Assembly: GCA_025359105.1 (NCBI GenBank)
Contig: JANYHK010000026.1
Location: forward strand, 1 to 64,000
DNA length: 64,000 nucleotides
Source: Myxococcales bacterium
GTDB taxonomy: Bacteria > Myxococcota_A > Polyangia > Polyangiales > Polyangiaceae
Direction of reading: 5' to 3'
Within the stretch, counting starts at the first letter, position 1. The number at the start of each line of letters is the position of its first letter. Positions 34,242-42,350 of the stretch are shown here, piece by piece. The notes below the pieces were generated by a model, which was given only the letters and a program-made list of their open reading frames with translations, searched no databases and was not told the DNA's origin. The translations under genes and the position numbers were made by a program.

Positions 34242-35243
34242 TCACAGCAGGTCCCCCACCGCGCCCGCGCGCACGCCGAGCGTCCATGTCGGCAGCGGCG
34301 GCAGCGCGGCCTCGACCCGCAGCGCATGCGCGAGCGGAGCGAGCTCCGCGTCGACGGTCACCGACGGCTTCCAGCCATCTCCCAGCGGCAGGTGGAGCCG
34401 CACGGCGGCGGCGACACGCGCTTCCGACTCCGTTCCACCCGCGCCGTCTGCCGGAAGGTCGCCCTCTTCCGTCATGACGGCGAGCTCCGGCGACACGGTG
34501 ACGTCCAAGGCGGCAGCGCCCGCCACCCACCGCCGCCCGAAGCCCAAGCCGAGCACGATCTCGTCGTACGCGTACCCCGGAATCGTTCGGCCCAGCGACG
34601 CTCCGAACGGGGCGAAGCGCGCCGACGCCACGACCAGCCACGAGCCAGCCACCACGTCGGCCCGCGCCTCGAGCTCCGCCATCCCGACGCGCGTAGGAAA
34701 CCCGAAGCGCGCGCCCGCCGCGAGGGCGGCCTCCAAGCGAACGGTGGGCGCAGGCGGCGCCGCGGTCCGAGCCGGCGGCGCCGGCGCGTCGGGAGGGGGC
34801 AGCTCGGCGGCGCTGGGGCTCTCGGCGGCCGGCGGCGGCTCGACGCTCTCCTCCGGCGGAATCGACGCCATCAGCCCGAGAGCAACGAAGACGAGCGACG
34901 AAGGCCGCGTCACCGCGCGTTGCCCGCGCCTCCCGTCGAGGGTCGACGCCGTGAGCAAAACTCCATCCTTGTCGCCTTGGACGACGAACGTGACCTCCGC
35001 ACACTCGGAGGGGCCGAGGCTCGCGACCTCCGCGCGCAGCGCGGCCACGGCTTCTCGCCACCCCGGGCCGAGGTCGCCGCTCTGCACCACCCGGACGGCG
35101 CTGCACGGCGCCCGCGACGGCGCGGCGCGCGCTACGGGTGCCGCGGATGTGATGAGAGCGGCCATGCACAGTCGGATTCCGAGACCCCCGCGAGGAGCGG
35201 TCGGGTTCGGCTCAGCGCTCGCCGTCTTGTTCTTGTTTGTCAT
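34242..35243 (-). CDS. Exported protein with Pro/Ala linker and beta-rich C-terminus, ECF operon
   Basis: 333 residues if started at ATG 35243, which overlaps the preceding gene by 32 bp; a later start at the Met in 'LCMAALITSAAP' (about 35165) would give a cleaner signal peptide ending AARA. The mature N-terminal part (about 45-115) is alpha/beta (CSAVRVVQSGDLGPGW, ECAEVTFVVQGD), then a Pro/Ala linker (about 135-165), then a beta-rich region with alternating Gly/aromatic strands (GARFGFPTRVGMAELEARAD, LGLGFGRRW), suggestive of an outer-membrane barrel or surface domain. Unknown family; likely the sensor-side partner of the sigma/anti-sigma pair. Confidence 0.65.
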   Translation of the reverse strand: MTNKNKTASAEPNPTAPRGGLGIRLCMAALITSAAPVARAAPSRAPCSAVRVVQSGDLGPGWREAVAALRAEVASLGPSECAEVTFVVQGDKDGVLLTASTLDGRRGQRAVTRPSSLVFVALGLMASIPPEESVEPPPAAESPSAAELPPPDAPAPPARTAAPPAPTVRLEAALAAGARFGFPTRVGMAELEARADVVAGSWLVVASARFAPFGASLGRTIPGYAYDEIVLGLGFGRRWVAGAAALDVTVSPELAVMTEEGDLPADGAGGTESEARVAAAVRLHLPLGDGWKPSVTVDAELAPLAHALRVEAALPPLPTWTLGVRAGAVGDLL

Positions 35244-35862
35244 CGCATCCGCTGGCGTCGCTCGGCGCGGCGCGCTCCGGTACCGCCATCTCCGAGCCGC
35301 CGTCGACATCGTCCGTCGCGCCCACGTCTCCGTCGACGCACGCGGCGTGGGTCGCAACATCCACACCGTTCTCACACTCTGTGCCGTTCTCGCCGTCTCC
35401 GCCAGCCTGACTCCCGTCGCTGCACGTCGAGGCGCCGTCGTCCTGTACGCACTCTCCGTCGCACCGCGATCCCGAGCCTACACGGATGGGCGCCTTCGGG
35501 CCGGCGGGGAGGTAGTGCACGCGGCCGAGCGCGATGACGACGCCGTCCGAGCTGACCTTGAATGCTTGGCTGAGCTTGCCAGATCGACGGGGCATGACGA
35601 GAGGTACGCGGCGTCCTGCCACGACGACGGCGAACGCGTAGGTGTCTCCCTTGGCGACCGGCACGGAGAAGGCGCCGCGGGCGTCGAACGAAGCGTGGAC
35701 GACGACGCCGCGGCCGCTGGTTGCGACGATCTCGGTCGCGGTCGACGGGAACGACTCCGTCGCAACCGTCCCGGTGACCGTACTCGTGGGCGCACCCAGC
35801 TTGCCACCGCAGCCAATCGCGAGGAGCGGCAGAGCGAGGATGCCGAAGACGGAGCGTTTCAT
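35212..35862 (-). CDS. Lipoprotein leading the ECF sigma operon
   Basis: 216 residues from the ATG at 35862. Lipobox LAIGC (Cys about 18). Residues 25-115 look like a carboxypeptidase-regulatory or Ig-like beta sandwich (TVTGTVATESFPSTATEIVA, VVVHASFDARGAFSVPVAKG). The C-terminal part is low complexity with cysteines (SRCDGECVQDDG). First gene of a likely operon with the genes down to 32531. Myxobacterial ECF loci often pair such lipoproteins with FecR-like regulators. Function otherwise unknown. Confidence 0.7.
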   Translation of the reverse strand: MKRSVFGILALPLLAIGCGGKLGAPTSTVTGTVATESFPSTATEIVATSGRGVVVHASFDARGAFSVPVAKGDTYAFAVVVAGRRVPLVMPRRSGKLSQAFKVSSDGVVIALGRVHYLPAGPKAPIRVGSGSRCDGECVQDDGASTCSDGSQAGGDGENGTECENGVDVATHAACVDGDVGATDDVDGGSEMAVPERAAPSDASGCDDKQEQDGER

Positions 35863-36016
35863 GGGTGGCGCCTTTCCTGGGAGATGCAGTGGGTCTTCTC
35901 CTCTCGTCGTTTGGGTGTTCATTTCTTCGGGTCGTCGACCACGATTTTTTGAACGCTGCGGTACCGACCGGGGAAGAGGGCCCGAGATGTGGGTTCACAG
36001 GAAGGGTGGAGCGCGC

Positions 36017-36703
36017 ATGCGTTTCTTCAGCTTGGCGATGGTGACGGTCCTCCTCGGTGCATGCGGAAGCAGCGGCAGCGCGGGCACCAGCGGCAGCTCG
36101 GGCGCCAGTAGCAGCTCAGGTGGTAGCTCGGGAACGAGCGGGACTTCCGGTAGCAGCGGCACGTCGGGCGGCAGCTCGGGGACCAGCGGGACCTCCGGCA
36201 GCTCAGGCGATGGCGGCAGCGGCGACGCGGGCGCGCCGGGCACAGGGACTATCAGCGGTGGAGTCGGCGGCGTCCCCTTCGACGTCGCGATGACCGTGTG
36301 GGCGGGCGCTCCGGACGATCCCACCACCATCGTCGTCTACGTCTTCTCCAAGAAGGTCGACTGCGCCAAGCTCCACCCCGCCGGCTGGGCCGACGACGGA
36401 CGCATCCCCGCCGGCACGCAGTTCCTGGAGATCAAAATGAAAGGGACGACGGCGCCGGACACCTTCACGGTCCTCGGCGGCGCCGGCACCAACCTGGCAC
36501 CGCACGAGGCGTCGGTGAACTACTCGATCACGTCGCTGGACGGCGGCGTATCGGCCGAGACGATCAGTAGCGGCGGTACGGCGACGCTCTCGCGCGTCAG
36601 CGCCGGCGTGGACACGGTCGGCACGTTCTCAGTCAAATTTGGGGCTGCGACGGTCGCTGGCACCTTCGATGCGGCGTTCTGCGCCGGAGGCACCGAGCCA
36701 TGA
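36017..36703 (+). CDS. Lipoprotein with a long Ser-Gly-Thr repeat linker
   Basis: 228 residues. Lipobox LLGAC (Cys 16), then residues 17-70 are a repeat of Ser-Ser-Gly and Thr-Ser-Gly units, a flexible stalk encoded by imperfect AGCTCGGG-type DNA repeats (36066-36228). The C-terminal 150 residues form a beta domain (GGVGGVPFDVAMTVWAG, TIVVYVFSKKVDCAKLHP, TAPDTFTVLGGAGTN). First gene of a three-gene operon: its stop overlaps the next ATG by 4 bp. Probably displays a small surface domain; no enzyme motif seen. Confidence 0.75.
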   Translation: MRFFSLAMVTVLLGACGSSGSAGTSGSSGASSSSGGSSGTSGTSGSSGTSGGSSGTSGTSGSSGDGGSGDAGAPGTGTISGGVGGVPFDVAMTVWAGAPDDPTTIVVYVFSKKVDCAKLHPAGWADDGRIPAGTQFLEIKMKGTTAPDTFTVLGGAGTNLAPHEASVNYSITSLDGGVSAETISSGGTATLSRVSAGVDTVGTFSVKFGAATVAGTFDAAFCAGGTEP

Positions 36704-37917
36704 GCAGGTTGCTGACCGTGATCCTCGTCGCGTCCGTCGCGGTCGTCGCGTGTAGCAGCAAGAAGAGCGCGGAGGCCGTCGATGCTTCGACCGTGGGGGG
36801 AGGCGTTGTCCCCGCGGACCTGCGCGATGTCGAGCGCGAAGGCGAAGGCCTGGTCACGACGACCTTCGGGGACGCCCCCTCCCGGACGCCCGACTGGGGG
36901 CGCGCGGCGTCGGTCCTCAATCTGCTCAAGCAGGTCTGGGGCCGCGCCAAGGCCGCCTCGCCCGGCCTCCCCGCGGGGTCAGCGAAGGCCGTCGACGACG
37001 CGATCGCAACGCTCGATCAAGCGATCCCCGCCAAGGACCAGCAGAAAGCCTCCTACGCCGCGAACGCCGTTGGCCTGGCGTGCCCGGAGCTGTTCGACTA
37101 CTTCCACACCGACGCGCCGGCGGGTGTGCTCCGAATGGACGCGATGTTCCGTCAGATTGGCCTCGACGGCCACTACAAGAACTTCGCCGACGCAAAGAAG
37201 GATCTCGACTCACTCAAGAGCGACTGGGCAAGCACGAAAGCGCCGGTCGGCGCGCGCGTGCCCACGTGCCACCGCGTGGGCGGGACCGCCACGGTCGGGA
37301 CGGACATCGAGACCTCGCTCGCGAACCTCGACGCCGCGCTCGCGACCGGCAACGCCGCGACCATCGAGCAGGAGAGCGACAACGGCGCGCTCGAGATCGA
37401 CACGCTCGAGCGCCTGTTCGACTGCCCGCCCGACAACGTCGCGCCGACGCACGGCCTCGGCGCGAAATGCGCGCGCGACACCGACTGCGACAAGGGCCAG
37501 GCGTGCGACCTGGCCAACGCCGGCGGCAAGTGTGCGCCCGACGCAACGAACAAAATCGGGACCCCTTGCACGACGACGGTGGATTGCGGCGGCGACGCGC
37601 GCGCGGCCTGCAACAACGCGTCGGGAGACGGGTTTCCCGGCGGCTACTGCTTCATGGAGCCATGCGACGATGTCCAAGTGTGCCCCGCCGGCGCCACCTG
37701 CGTCGCGCCGGGCTCCGAAGTGCCGGGCTGCTTCAAGACCTGCGCGAAGGACTCCGACTGCCGAGTCGGCGAGGGATACATCTGCCAGCTGTTCGTCACC
37801 AAAGCGCCTACCGGCTTCGGCCCCTCGGACCGCGCTTGCGGGTTCCCGTGCAAGCGCGACGTCGACTGCCAGAAGCCGCTCACCTGCGACGTCGTCTCCG
37901 GCCAGTGCAAACCCTGA
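36700..37917 (+). CDS. Lipoprotein with Cys-rich DxDC-type repeats
   Basis: 405 residues. Lipobox VVAC (Cys about 17). Residues 60-240 are helical without known motif. The last 150 residues contain repeated Cys units of the type 'ARDTDCDKGQACD', 'KDSDCRVGEGYICQ' and 'RDVDCQKPLTCD', a pattern common in secreted proteins of myxobacteria and probably disulphide-rich. It starts inside the previous gene (ATGA) and its TGA shares a base with the ATG of the Rieske gene, so all three are translated together. Confidence 0.78.
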   Translation: MSRLLTVILVASVAVVACSSKKSAEAVDASTVGGGVVPADLRDVEREGEGLVTTTFGDAPSRTPDWGRAASVLNLLKQVWGRAKAASPGLPAGSAKAVDDAIATLDQAIPAKDQQKASYAANAVGLACPELFDYFHTDAPAGVLRMDAMFRQIGLDGHYKNFADAKKDLDSLKSDWASTKAPVGARVPTCHRVGGTATVGTDIETSLANLDAALATGNAATIEQESDNGALEIDTLERLFDCPPDNVAPTHGLGAKCARDTDCDKGQACDLANAGGKCAPDATNKIGTPCTTTVDCGGDARAACNNASGDGFPGGYCFMEPCDDVQVCPAGATCVAPGSEVPGCFKTCAKDSDCRVGEGYICQLFVTKAPTGFGPSDRACGFPCKRDVDCQKPLTCDVVSGQCKP

Positions 37918-38474
37918 TGGAGGTCGGCCGGCGTCGCTTCTTGATCACCGCAGCGGCGGCCGGCGTCGCGGGATGCAGCAGTAACTCACCCGCGCCGCCG
38001 TCGCCCAAGCCGTGCTCGACGCCAGCGACCGGACCGGGCATCGGCGCGTGCCTCCTCGAGAGCGTCGAGCTGCGGGTCCCCGGCGCCGCCAGGTTGGCGG
38101 TCGGGCAGGTCGTGCTGATGGTGCTCACCGACAACAGCGCCGCGATCGTGGCGCGCGACGAGCTCGGGCTCTATGCGCGTAGCGCGATCTGCACGCACGC
38201 CTGCTGCATCGTGAACATCTGCAGCGACGGCGCGTGCTCGTCTCCGAAGGTGAACGCGGCGTCGTGCGCGTCCCCGTCGCCAGGGGCGCTCGTGCGTTCA
38301 GGAACGGCGTTTCTTTGTCCATGCCACGGGAGCGCGTTCGACGCCTTCGGCGCGGTGATCTCCGGGCCCGCCTCCGGCCCCCTGCCCTCCCTCGCCGCGC
38401 GGGTCGACGGGGAGGACGTCGTCGTCGACCTGTCGCGCACCACGACGCCACGCGACCGCTTCGGCGCGACCTGA
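37917..38474 (+). CDS. Tat-exported Rieske [2Fe-2S] lipoprotein
   Basis: 185 residues. The N-terminus is a twin-arginine-type signal with lipobox (GRRRFLITAAAAGVAGC). The Rieske cluster motifs are CTHACC near residue 100 and CPCHGSAFDAFG near 138, i.e. Cys-x-His with the disulphide-forming cysteines, plus a final GPL-type loop (ASGPLPSLAARV). Rieske proteins carry out one-electron transfer; this isolated copy, with no cytochrome b next to it, is probably tied to the function of the two lipoproteins in its operon. ATG overlaps the previous stop (TGATG). Confidence 0.9.
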   Translation: MEVGRRRFLITAAAAGVAGCSSNSPAPPSPKPCSTPATGPGIGACLLESVELRVPGAARLAVGQVVLMVLTDNSAAIVARDELGLYARSAICTHACCIVNICSDGACSSPKVNAASCASPSPGALVRSGTAFLCPCHGSAFDAFGAVISGPASGPLPSLAARVDGEDVVVDLSRTTTPRDRFGAT

Positions 38475-38535
38475 CGCGCCTCCAAGGTCTGCTCGGATCG
38501 CTCGCGACCGGGGGCGAACCGCGGTACGGTTGGGC

Positions 38536-39510
38536 GTGCTTTCCGACGCCGTCGTGCGGGGCCTCGCGCCCACGCACCTCGAGAACTACCGCGCCTCGCG
38601 CTACCGCGCCGACGACGTCGCCATCGAGCTCTCCAGGTTCGGCGCCGCGGATCGCGCGCTCGTCGTCGAGATCTACGAAGCGCTGCGCGAGCTGCTCGTG
38701 GTCGTGGACCCTCTGGGAGGCGTGGACGACGCCGCGCCGCTCCTGGCGTTCGCCGAGCGGCGCGATCTGCGCGGGCTCGTCTTCCGCGTGCGCCATCTGG
38801 GCGCCTCGGCGGGCGACGAAGCGACGCTCGCCGAGGCCATCCACGACATCCGCGGCGGCGGGTTCACCGCGATGATGCTGGAGCTCGGTCGCTTGAGCCG
38901 CGGACCTTACCGCAAGAACCTCGCGCGCTCGCTCTATTACCTCGCGCGCGACCACATGAAGATGATGCGCAACGTCGCGCGGGACCTCGATCCCGAGGCG
39001 CGCGCGCGCGATCTGGCCTTCCGCCCTCACTCGCTCGCGGACCTGGCGGACGCGCTCCGCGGGTTCCCGGCGCACGTGGGCGACCGGCCCGTGGTCGTGC
39101 GCGTGGAGTGCCCGGCCGAGGCGGCCATCGCGGAGAGCTGCGTCGAGTGCGGCGCGATCGATCGCGCCGCGTACAACCTCTTGAACAACGCAGCGCGCCA
39201 CGCGCACGAGCCGGCCATCGACGCCCACCTCGTGCTGGTCGAGGGGAACCTGCGCGTCGCGATCGCGAACCCCGTGAGCGAGGCCCAGCGGACCGTCCTC
39301 GCGCCAGAGCTCGCGGCGGACGCCGGAGGCCTCTTCCGCGGGTTCTCCACGACCGGTTCGGGCTACGGGCTGCGGATCGTCGCCGAGCTCGTGGGCAGCG
39401 CGTACGGCGTGACCAACCCCGACCAGCTCATCAAGGGGGGGTACTTCGGCGCGGCCTTGGCGGACCAGCTCTTCGTGAGCTGGTTTCACTGGCCGCTGTC
39501 CGGGGCTTAG
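38536..39510 (+). CDS. Soluble histidine-kinase-like ATPase protein
   Basis: About 324 residues; the start may be TTG 38530 or GTG 38536. A helical N-terminal region contains 'IHDIRGGGFTAMMLELGRL', which looks like a divergent phospho-acceptor helix with His-Asp-Ile-Arg. The ATPase domain shows the N-box NLLNNAARHAHE and a G2-like GSGYGLRIVAELV; the G1 Asp motif is weak ('VEGNLRVAIANP'). No membrane segment, no sensor domain. It may phosphorylate an unlinked regulator. It follows the Rieske operon by about 60 bp but need not be co-transcribed. Confidence 0.75.
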   Translation: MLSDAVVRGLAPTHLENYRASRYRADDVAIELSRFGAADRALVVEIYEALRELLVVVDPLGGVDDAAPLLAFAERRDLRGLVFRVRHLGASAGDEATLAEAIHDIRGGGFTAMMLELGRLSRGPYRKNLARSLYYLARDHMKMMRNVARDLDPEARARDLAFRPHSLADLADALRGFPAHVGDRPVVVRVECPAEAAIAESCVECGAIDRAAYNLLNNAARHAHEPAIDAHLVLVEGNLRVAIANPVSEAQRTVLAPELAADAGGLFRGFSTTGSGYGLRIVAELVGSAYGVTNPDQLIKGGYFGAALADQLFVSWFHWPLSGA

Positions 39511-39623
39511 GGCGAACGTCGTTTTGACCGTTGCTTAGTCCTTGACCGGGTGTTGACCTGGACGTTTGGGGACCCTACCCGTGCGCGGTGCGACCACCTA
39601 TCGGCGACGCAGGAGAGCTCACC

Positions 39624-40487
39624 TTGGATGTGCCGCGGCTCGGTCGACTCATCCTGGTGTTCGGAAAGGGCGGCGTCGGCAAGAGCACGATTGCCGCAGC
39701 CCTCGCGCGGCGCTTCGTGACGCGCGGGCGCGCGTGCACGCTCGTCGGCTTCGGCGACGAAGCGACCTCGCATGACGCCGGCGTCGAGCGCGTGGTGCTC
39801 GACGCCGATGCCGCCCTCGCGCGCGCGGCGGTTCCCCTCTTTGGCTCTTCGCTGGTGAGCCGATTCGTCCTCGCCAACTTCGCCATTCGGCGGCTCGTGC
39901 GCGCCGCGCCACTCTTGCGGGAGCTCTCGCTGCTCGAGTGCGTGAGGCAGATCGCAACCTCGCGCCCCAAAGGCGTCGTCGTGGTGGACATGCCCGCGAC
40001 CGGGCACGGCGTGGCGTGGCTGCGGGCGCCCCGCCAGATGTTGTCGCTCCTGCCGGCGGGGCCCGCGCGGCGCTTCGTCGCGGGGATCGACGGCGAGGTC
40101 AACGGGCCGCACGCCTCCAACGTGGTGGTCACGCTGCCCGAGCTCTTGCCGCTGCGCGAGTCCGTCGAGCTCTGCCGGGCTCTCCGCGACGTCGCCGGTC
40201 GGCCGCCCGCGTGGCTCGTCGTCAACCGGGTGCCCGACGCGCTGGCGGAGGGCGCGCTCGACGACGCGCGCAGCCTCCACGCGCGGATCGAGCCGGACGC
40301 GCGGCGGGCTGCTTCCGTAGCGCTATCGGTGATCGAGGCGCGCGTTCGCGCTGCGGCGCGCGCGCGCGAAGAGATCGCGCGAACGCTCGAGGGCGAGTCG
40401 GTCGCCTGGTCGACCATCCCGGAGGTGGCGGGCGCCGAGATCGTGGGCCGCGTCGCCCAGAGCTTCGGGTCGGAGTGGGCCGCGTGA
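39624..40487 (+). CDS. ArsA-like P-loop ATPase, first of a tandem pair
   Basis: About 287 residues. The start is placed at TTG 39624 because AGGAGAG lies six bases before it; GTG 39588 is the alternative. The deviant Walker A is FGKGGVGKST (signature Lys and catalytic Lys), switch II is VVVDMPATGH, and the A-loop-like region is 'NRVPD'. Such dimeric ATPases of the ArsA/GET3/MinD class push or deliver cargo. The Thr/His-rich arsenite-binding Cys residues of true ArsA are not evident. It overlaps the next gene by 4 bp (GTGA), so the two products probably form a heterodimer. Confidence 0.85.
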   Translation: MDVPRLGRLILVFGKGGVGKSTIAAALARRFVTRGRACTLVGFGDEATSHDAGVERVVLDADAALARAAVPLFGSSLVSRFVLANFAIRRLVRAAPLLRELSLLECVRQIATSRPKGVVVVDMPATGHGVAWLRAPRQMLSLLPAGPARRFVAGIDGEVNGPHASNVVVTLPELLPLRESVELCRALRDVAGRPPAWLVVNRVPDALAEGALDDARSLHARIEPDARRAASVALSVIEARVRAAARAREEIARTLEGESVAWSTIPEVAGAEIVGRVAQSFGSEWAA

Positions 40488-41593
40488 CCGCGGTGGAGCC
40501 GCGCGTGATCGTGTGCGCGGGAGGAGGCGGCGTCGGCAAGACGACGACCTCCGCCGCGCTCGCGCTCGCGTTCGCGCGCGGCGGCCGTCGCACCCTCCTC
40601 GTCACCGTGGATCCCGCACGCCGCCTCGCCGACGCGCTGGGTGTGCCGATCGGCTCGGCGCCAGCGCCCGTGCGGATCGCGGGAGAGGGTGCGCTCGCGG
40701 GAACCTTGAGCGCGCTGATGCCCGATCCGAGGGACGCGCTGCCGCGGCTCATCGATCTGGTCTTCGAGCCCGAGCAGCGGGCCGCCGTCCGCGCGAACCC
40801 CGTCGTGGAGCTGCTCGTCGACCGGCTGGCCGGCATCCACGAGCTCGTTTGCGCGGCGCTCGTGGCCGACGCCGTACGCGAAGCCGAACCCGAGGTCGTC
40901 GTGATCGATACGGCGCCCTCGCGTCACGCCATCGAATTCGTGCAGCACCCCGGTCGGCTCGTGGAGCTGCTCGACGGTCGCGCGGTCGACTGGCTGGGCC
41001 GCCTCGCGGGCGGCGCGCGGGCCGAGACGCGCAAGGGCGGGCGGCTGCGCGCATGGGGGCAGCGCGGGGTCGAGGCGGCGCTCTTCGCGGCATTCGGCGA
41101 GCGGTTCATCACCGCCGCCGGCGAGCTGTTCGCCGCGCTCGCGGCGTCGCGCGGACAGCTCGCGTCGCTCGCGCGGCGCGCCTCGGAGCTGCTCCTCGGC
41201 AAGAGCGCGCGCTACGTCGTCGTGGCCGGCCCGACGCGCGCGTCGGGTGAGGACGCCGCGTACCTGCTCGCGCGGCTCGGCGCGCTGGGCCTCACGTGCG
41301 CGGCGCTCGTCGTCAACCGCGCGCACGCGCCGGCCGCGCCTTTCTTGCCCGAGCTGCGCGCGCGCACCGACCTGTCCGCTCGACTCCGTGGCGCGCTCGA
41401 CGTGCTCGCGGGCGAGGCTACGGGCCGCGCGCTTGCCGTCGAGGAGCGCGTGCGCCTGCTGCGCGAGCTCGCGCCGAGCACGCCGATCCTCGAGCTACCC
41501 GACGTCCTCGCCGAGGAGCCGAGCGACATCGTCCGCGAGCTCACCGGCGCGGTGGGTCCCTCGCTCCTGCCCCACCTCGGCGCAGCGGGCTGA
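40484..41593 (+). CDS. ArsA-like P-loop ATPase, second of a tandem pair
   Basis: 369 residues from GTG 40484. Deviant Walker A GGGGVGKTTTSAA, then the ArsA-type LLVTVDPARRLADALG, switch II VVIDTAPSRHAIEF, and a C-terminal part with NRAHAPAAPF. This matches the 'anion-transporting ATPase' family more closely than the first copy does. No membrane partner (ArsB or a tail-anchored receptor) is adjacent. Coupled translation with the preceding gene suggests a two-subunit machine; myxobacteria often carry such pairs, whose cargo is unknown. Confidence 0.87.
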   Translation: MTAVEPRVIVCAGGGGVGKTTTSAALALAFARGGRRTLLVTVDPARRLADALGVPIGSAPAPVRIAGEGALAGTLSALMPDPRDALPRLIDLVFEPEQRAAVRANPVVELLVDRLAGIHELVCAALVADAVREAEPEVVVIDTAPSRHAIEFVQHPGRLVELLDGRAVDWLGRLAGGARAETRKGGRLRAWGQRGVEAALFAAFGERFITAAGELFAALAASRGQLASLARRASELLLGKSARYVVVAGPTRASGEDAAYLLARLGALGLTCAALVVNRAHAPAAPFLPELRARTDLSARLRGALDVLAGEATGRALAVEERVRLLRELAPSTPILELPDVLAEEPSDIVRELTGAVGPSLLPHLGAAG

Positions 41594-41669
41594 AGGCCGT
41601 CGCCAGGGCCGGCAGCACGGCCCCCCGGGCACGCCTTGCGGCGTCGCGCGTTGTCTGCGACAAGGCACC

Positions 41670-42245
41670 ATGCCCGTCGAGAGACGCTCCGTCGCGCATC
41701 ATGCGATCATTCTCCTGGCGTCCTTCGCGCTCTCCCTCGCGACGCGGAGCGCCCATGCGCAGCACATGCCCCTGCCGGCGGGTCTCGTGGCGCTCGAGTC
41801 ACCGGAAGGCCAACGGCTCTTCGACGAAGCGGCCGACGCGCGCGCCGACTACTGGAGTCTGAGCGAGCAGTACCTCACGCAGCGAAGCGGGAACTTCTGC
41901 GGCGTCGCGAGCAGCGTCATGGTGCTCAACGCGCTGCAGGTGAGCGCGCCGGTCGACGATCAGCTCGGCGCGTCCGTCTACACGCAGGACAATTTCTTCA
42001 ACGACTGCGCGCGACGCGTCCTCTCGCCGACGTTGATGCCGGGGATGACGATCGACCAGCTCGCCGATCTCGTGCAGTGTCATCCGGCCACGGCACGCGC
42101 GGTCCACGCGGGCGACACGACGCTCGCCGATTTCCGCGCGCTCGCCGTGAAGAACCTCGCCACGGTCGGCGACTACGTCGTCGTCAACTACGACCGCGCG
42201 GGCGTCGGCCAGGACAAGATGGGGCACATCTCGCACGCCGGTACG
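41670..42245 (+). pseudogene. Phytochelatin-synthase-like protein, 3' end lost
   Basis: From the ATG at 41670 there is a signal peptide ending AHAQ, then the papain-like phytochelatin synthase core: TQRSGNFCGVASSVMVLNAL with the catalytic Cys, and VGDYVVVNYDRAG ... DKMGHISHAG with the catalytic His. At about 42240 the similarity ends abruptly; the next expected segment with the catalytic Asp ('LDVARYKYPPVW'-like) is missing. The frame stays open to 43337, but there it is only the antisense of the ATP-grasp gene. So the gene is truncated by a deletion or by the neighbour, and the enzyme (glutathione-Cys peptidase) is probably inactive. Confidence 0.65.
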
Positions 42246-42350
42246 CATCGGGATCATCCTCGCGAGCACGCGTCAAGGCCGGCGCGGCGGCCAGCGCGCC
42301 GAGTCGTTTGCGCAGCGCCCGAGGGGTCGTCGTGGGCTTCGCGATGTTGT

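Noticed and set aside
36066-36228. Short repeats considered as a CRISPR-like array
   Set aside because: They are imperfect codon repeats for Ser/Gly/Thr inside a lipoprotein linker, with no spacers.
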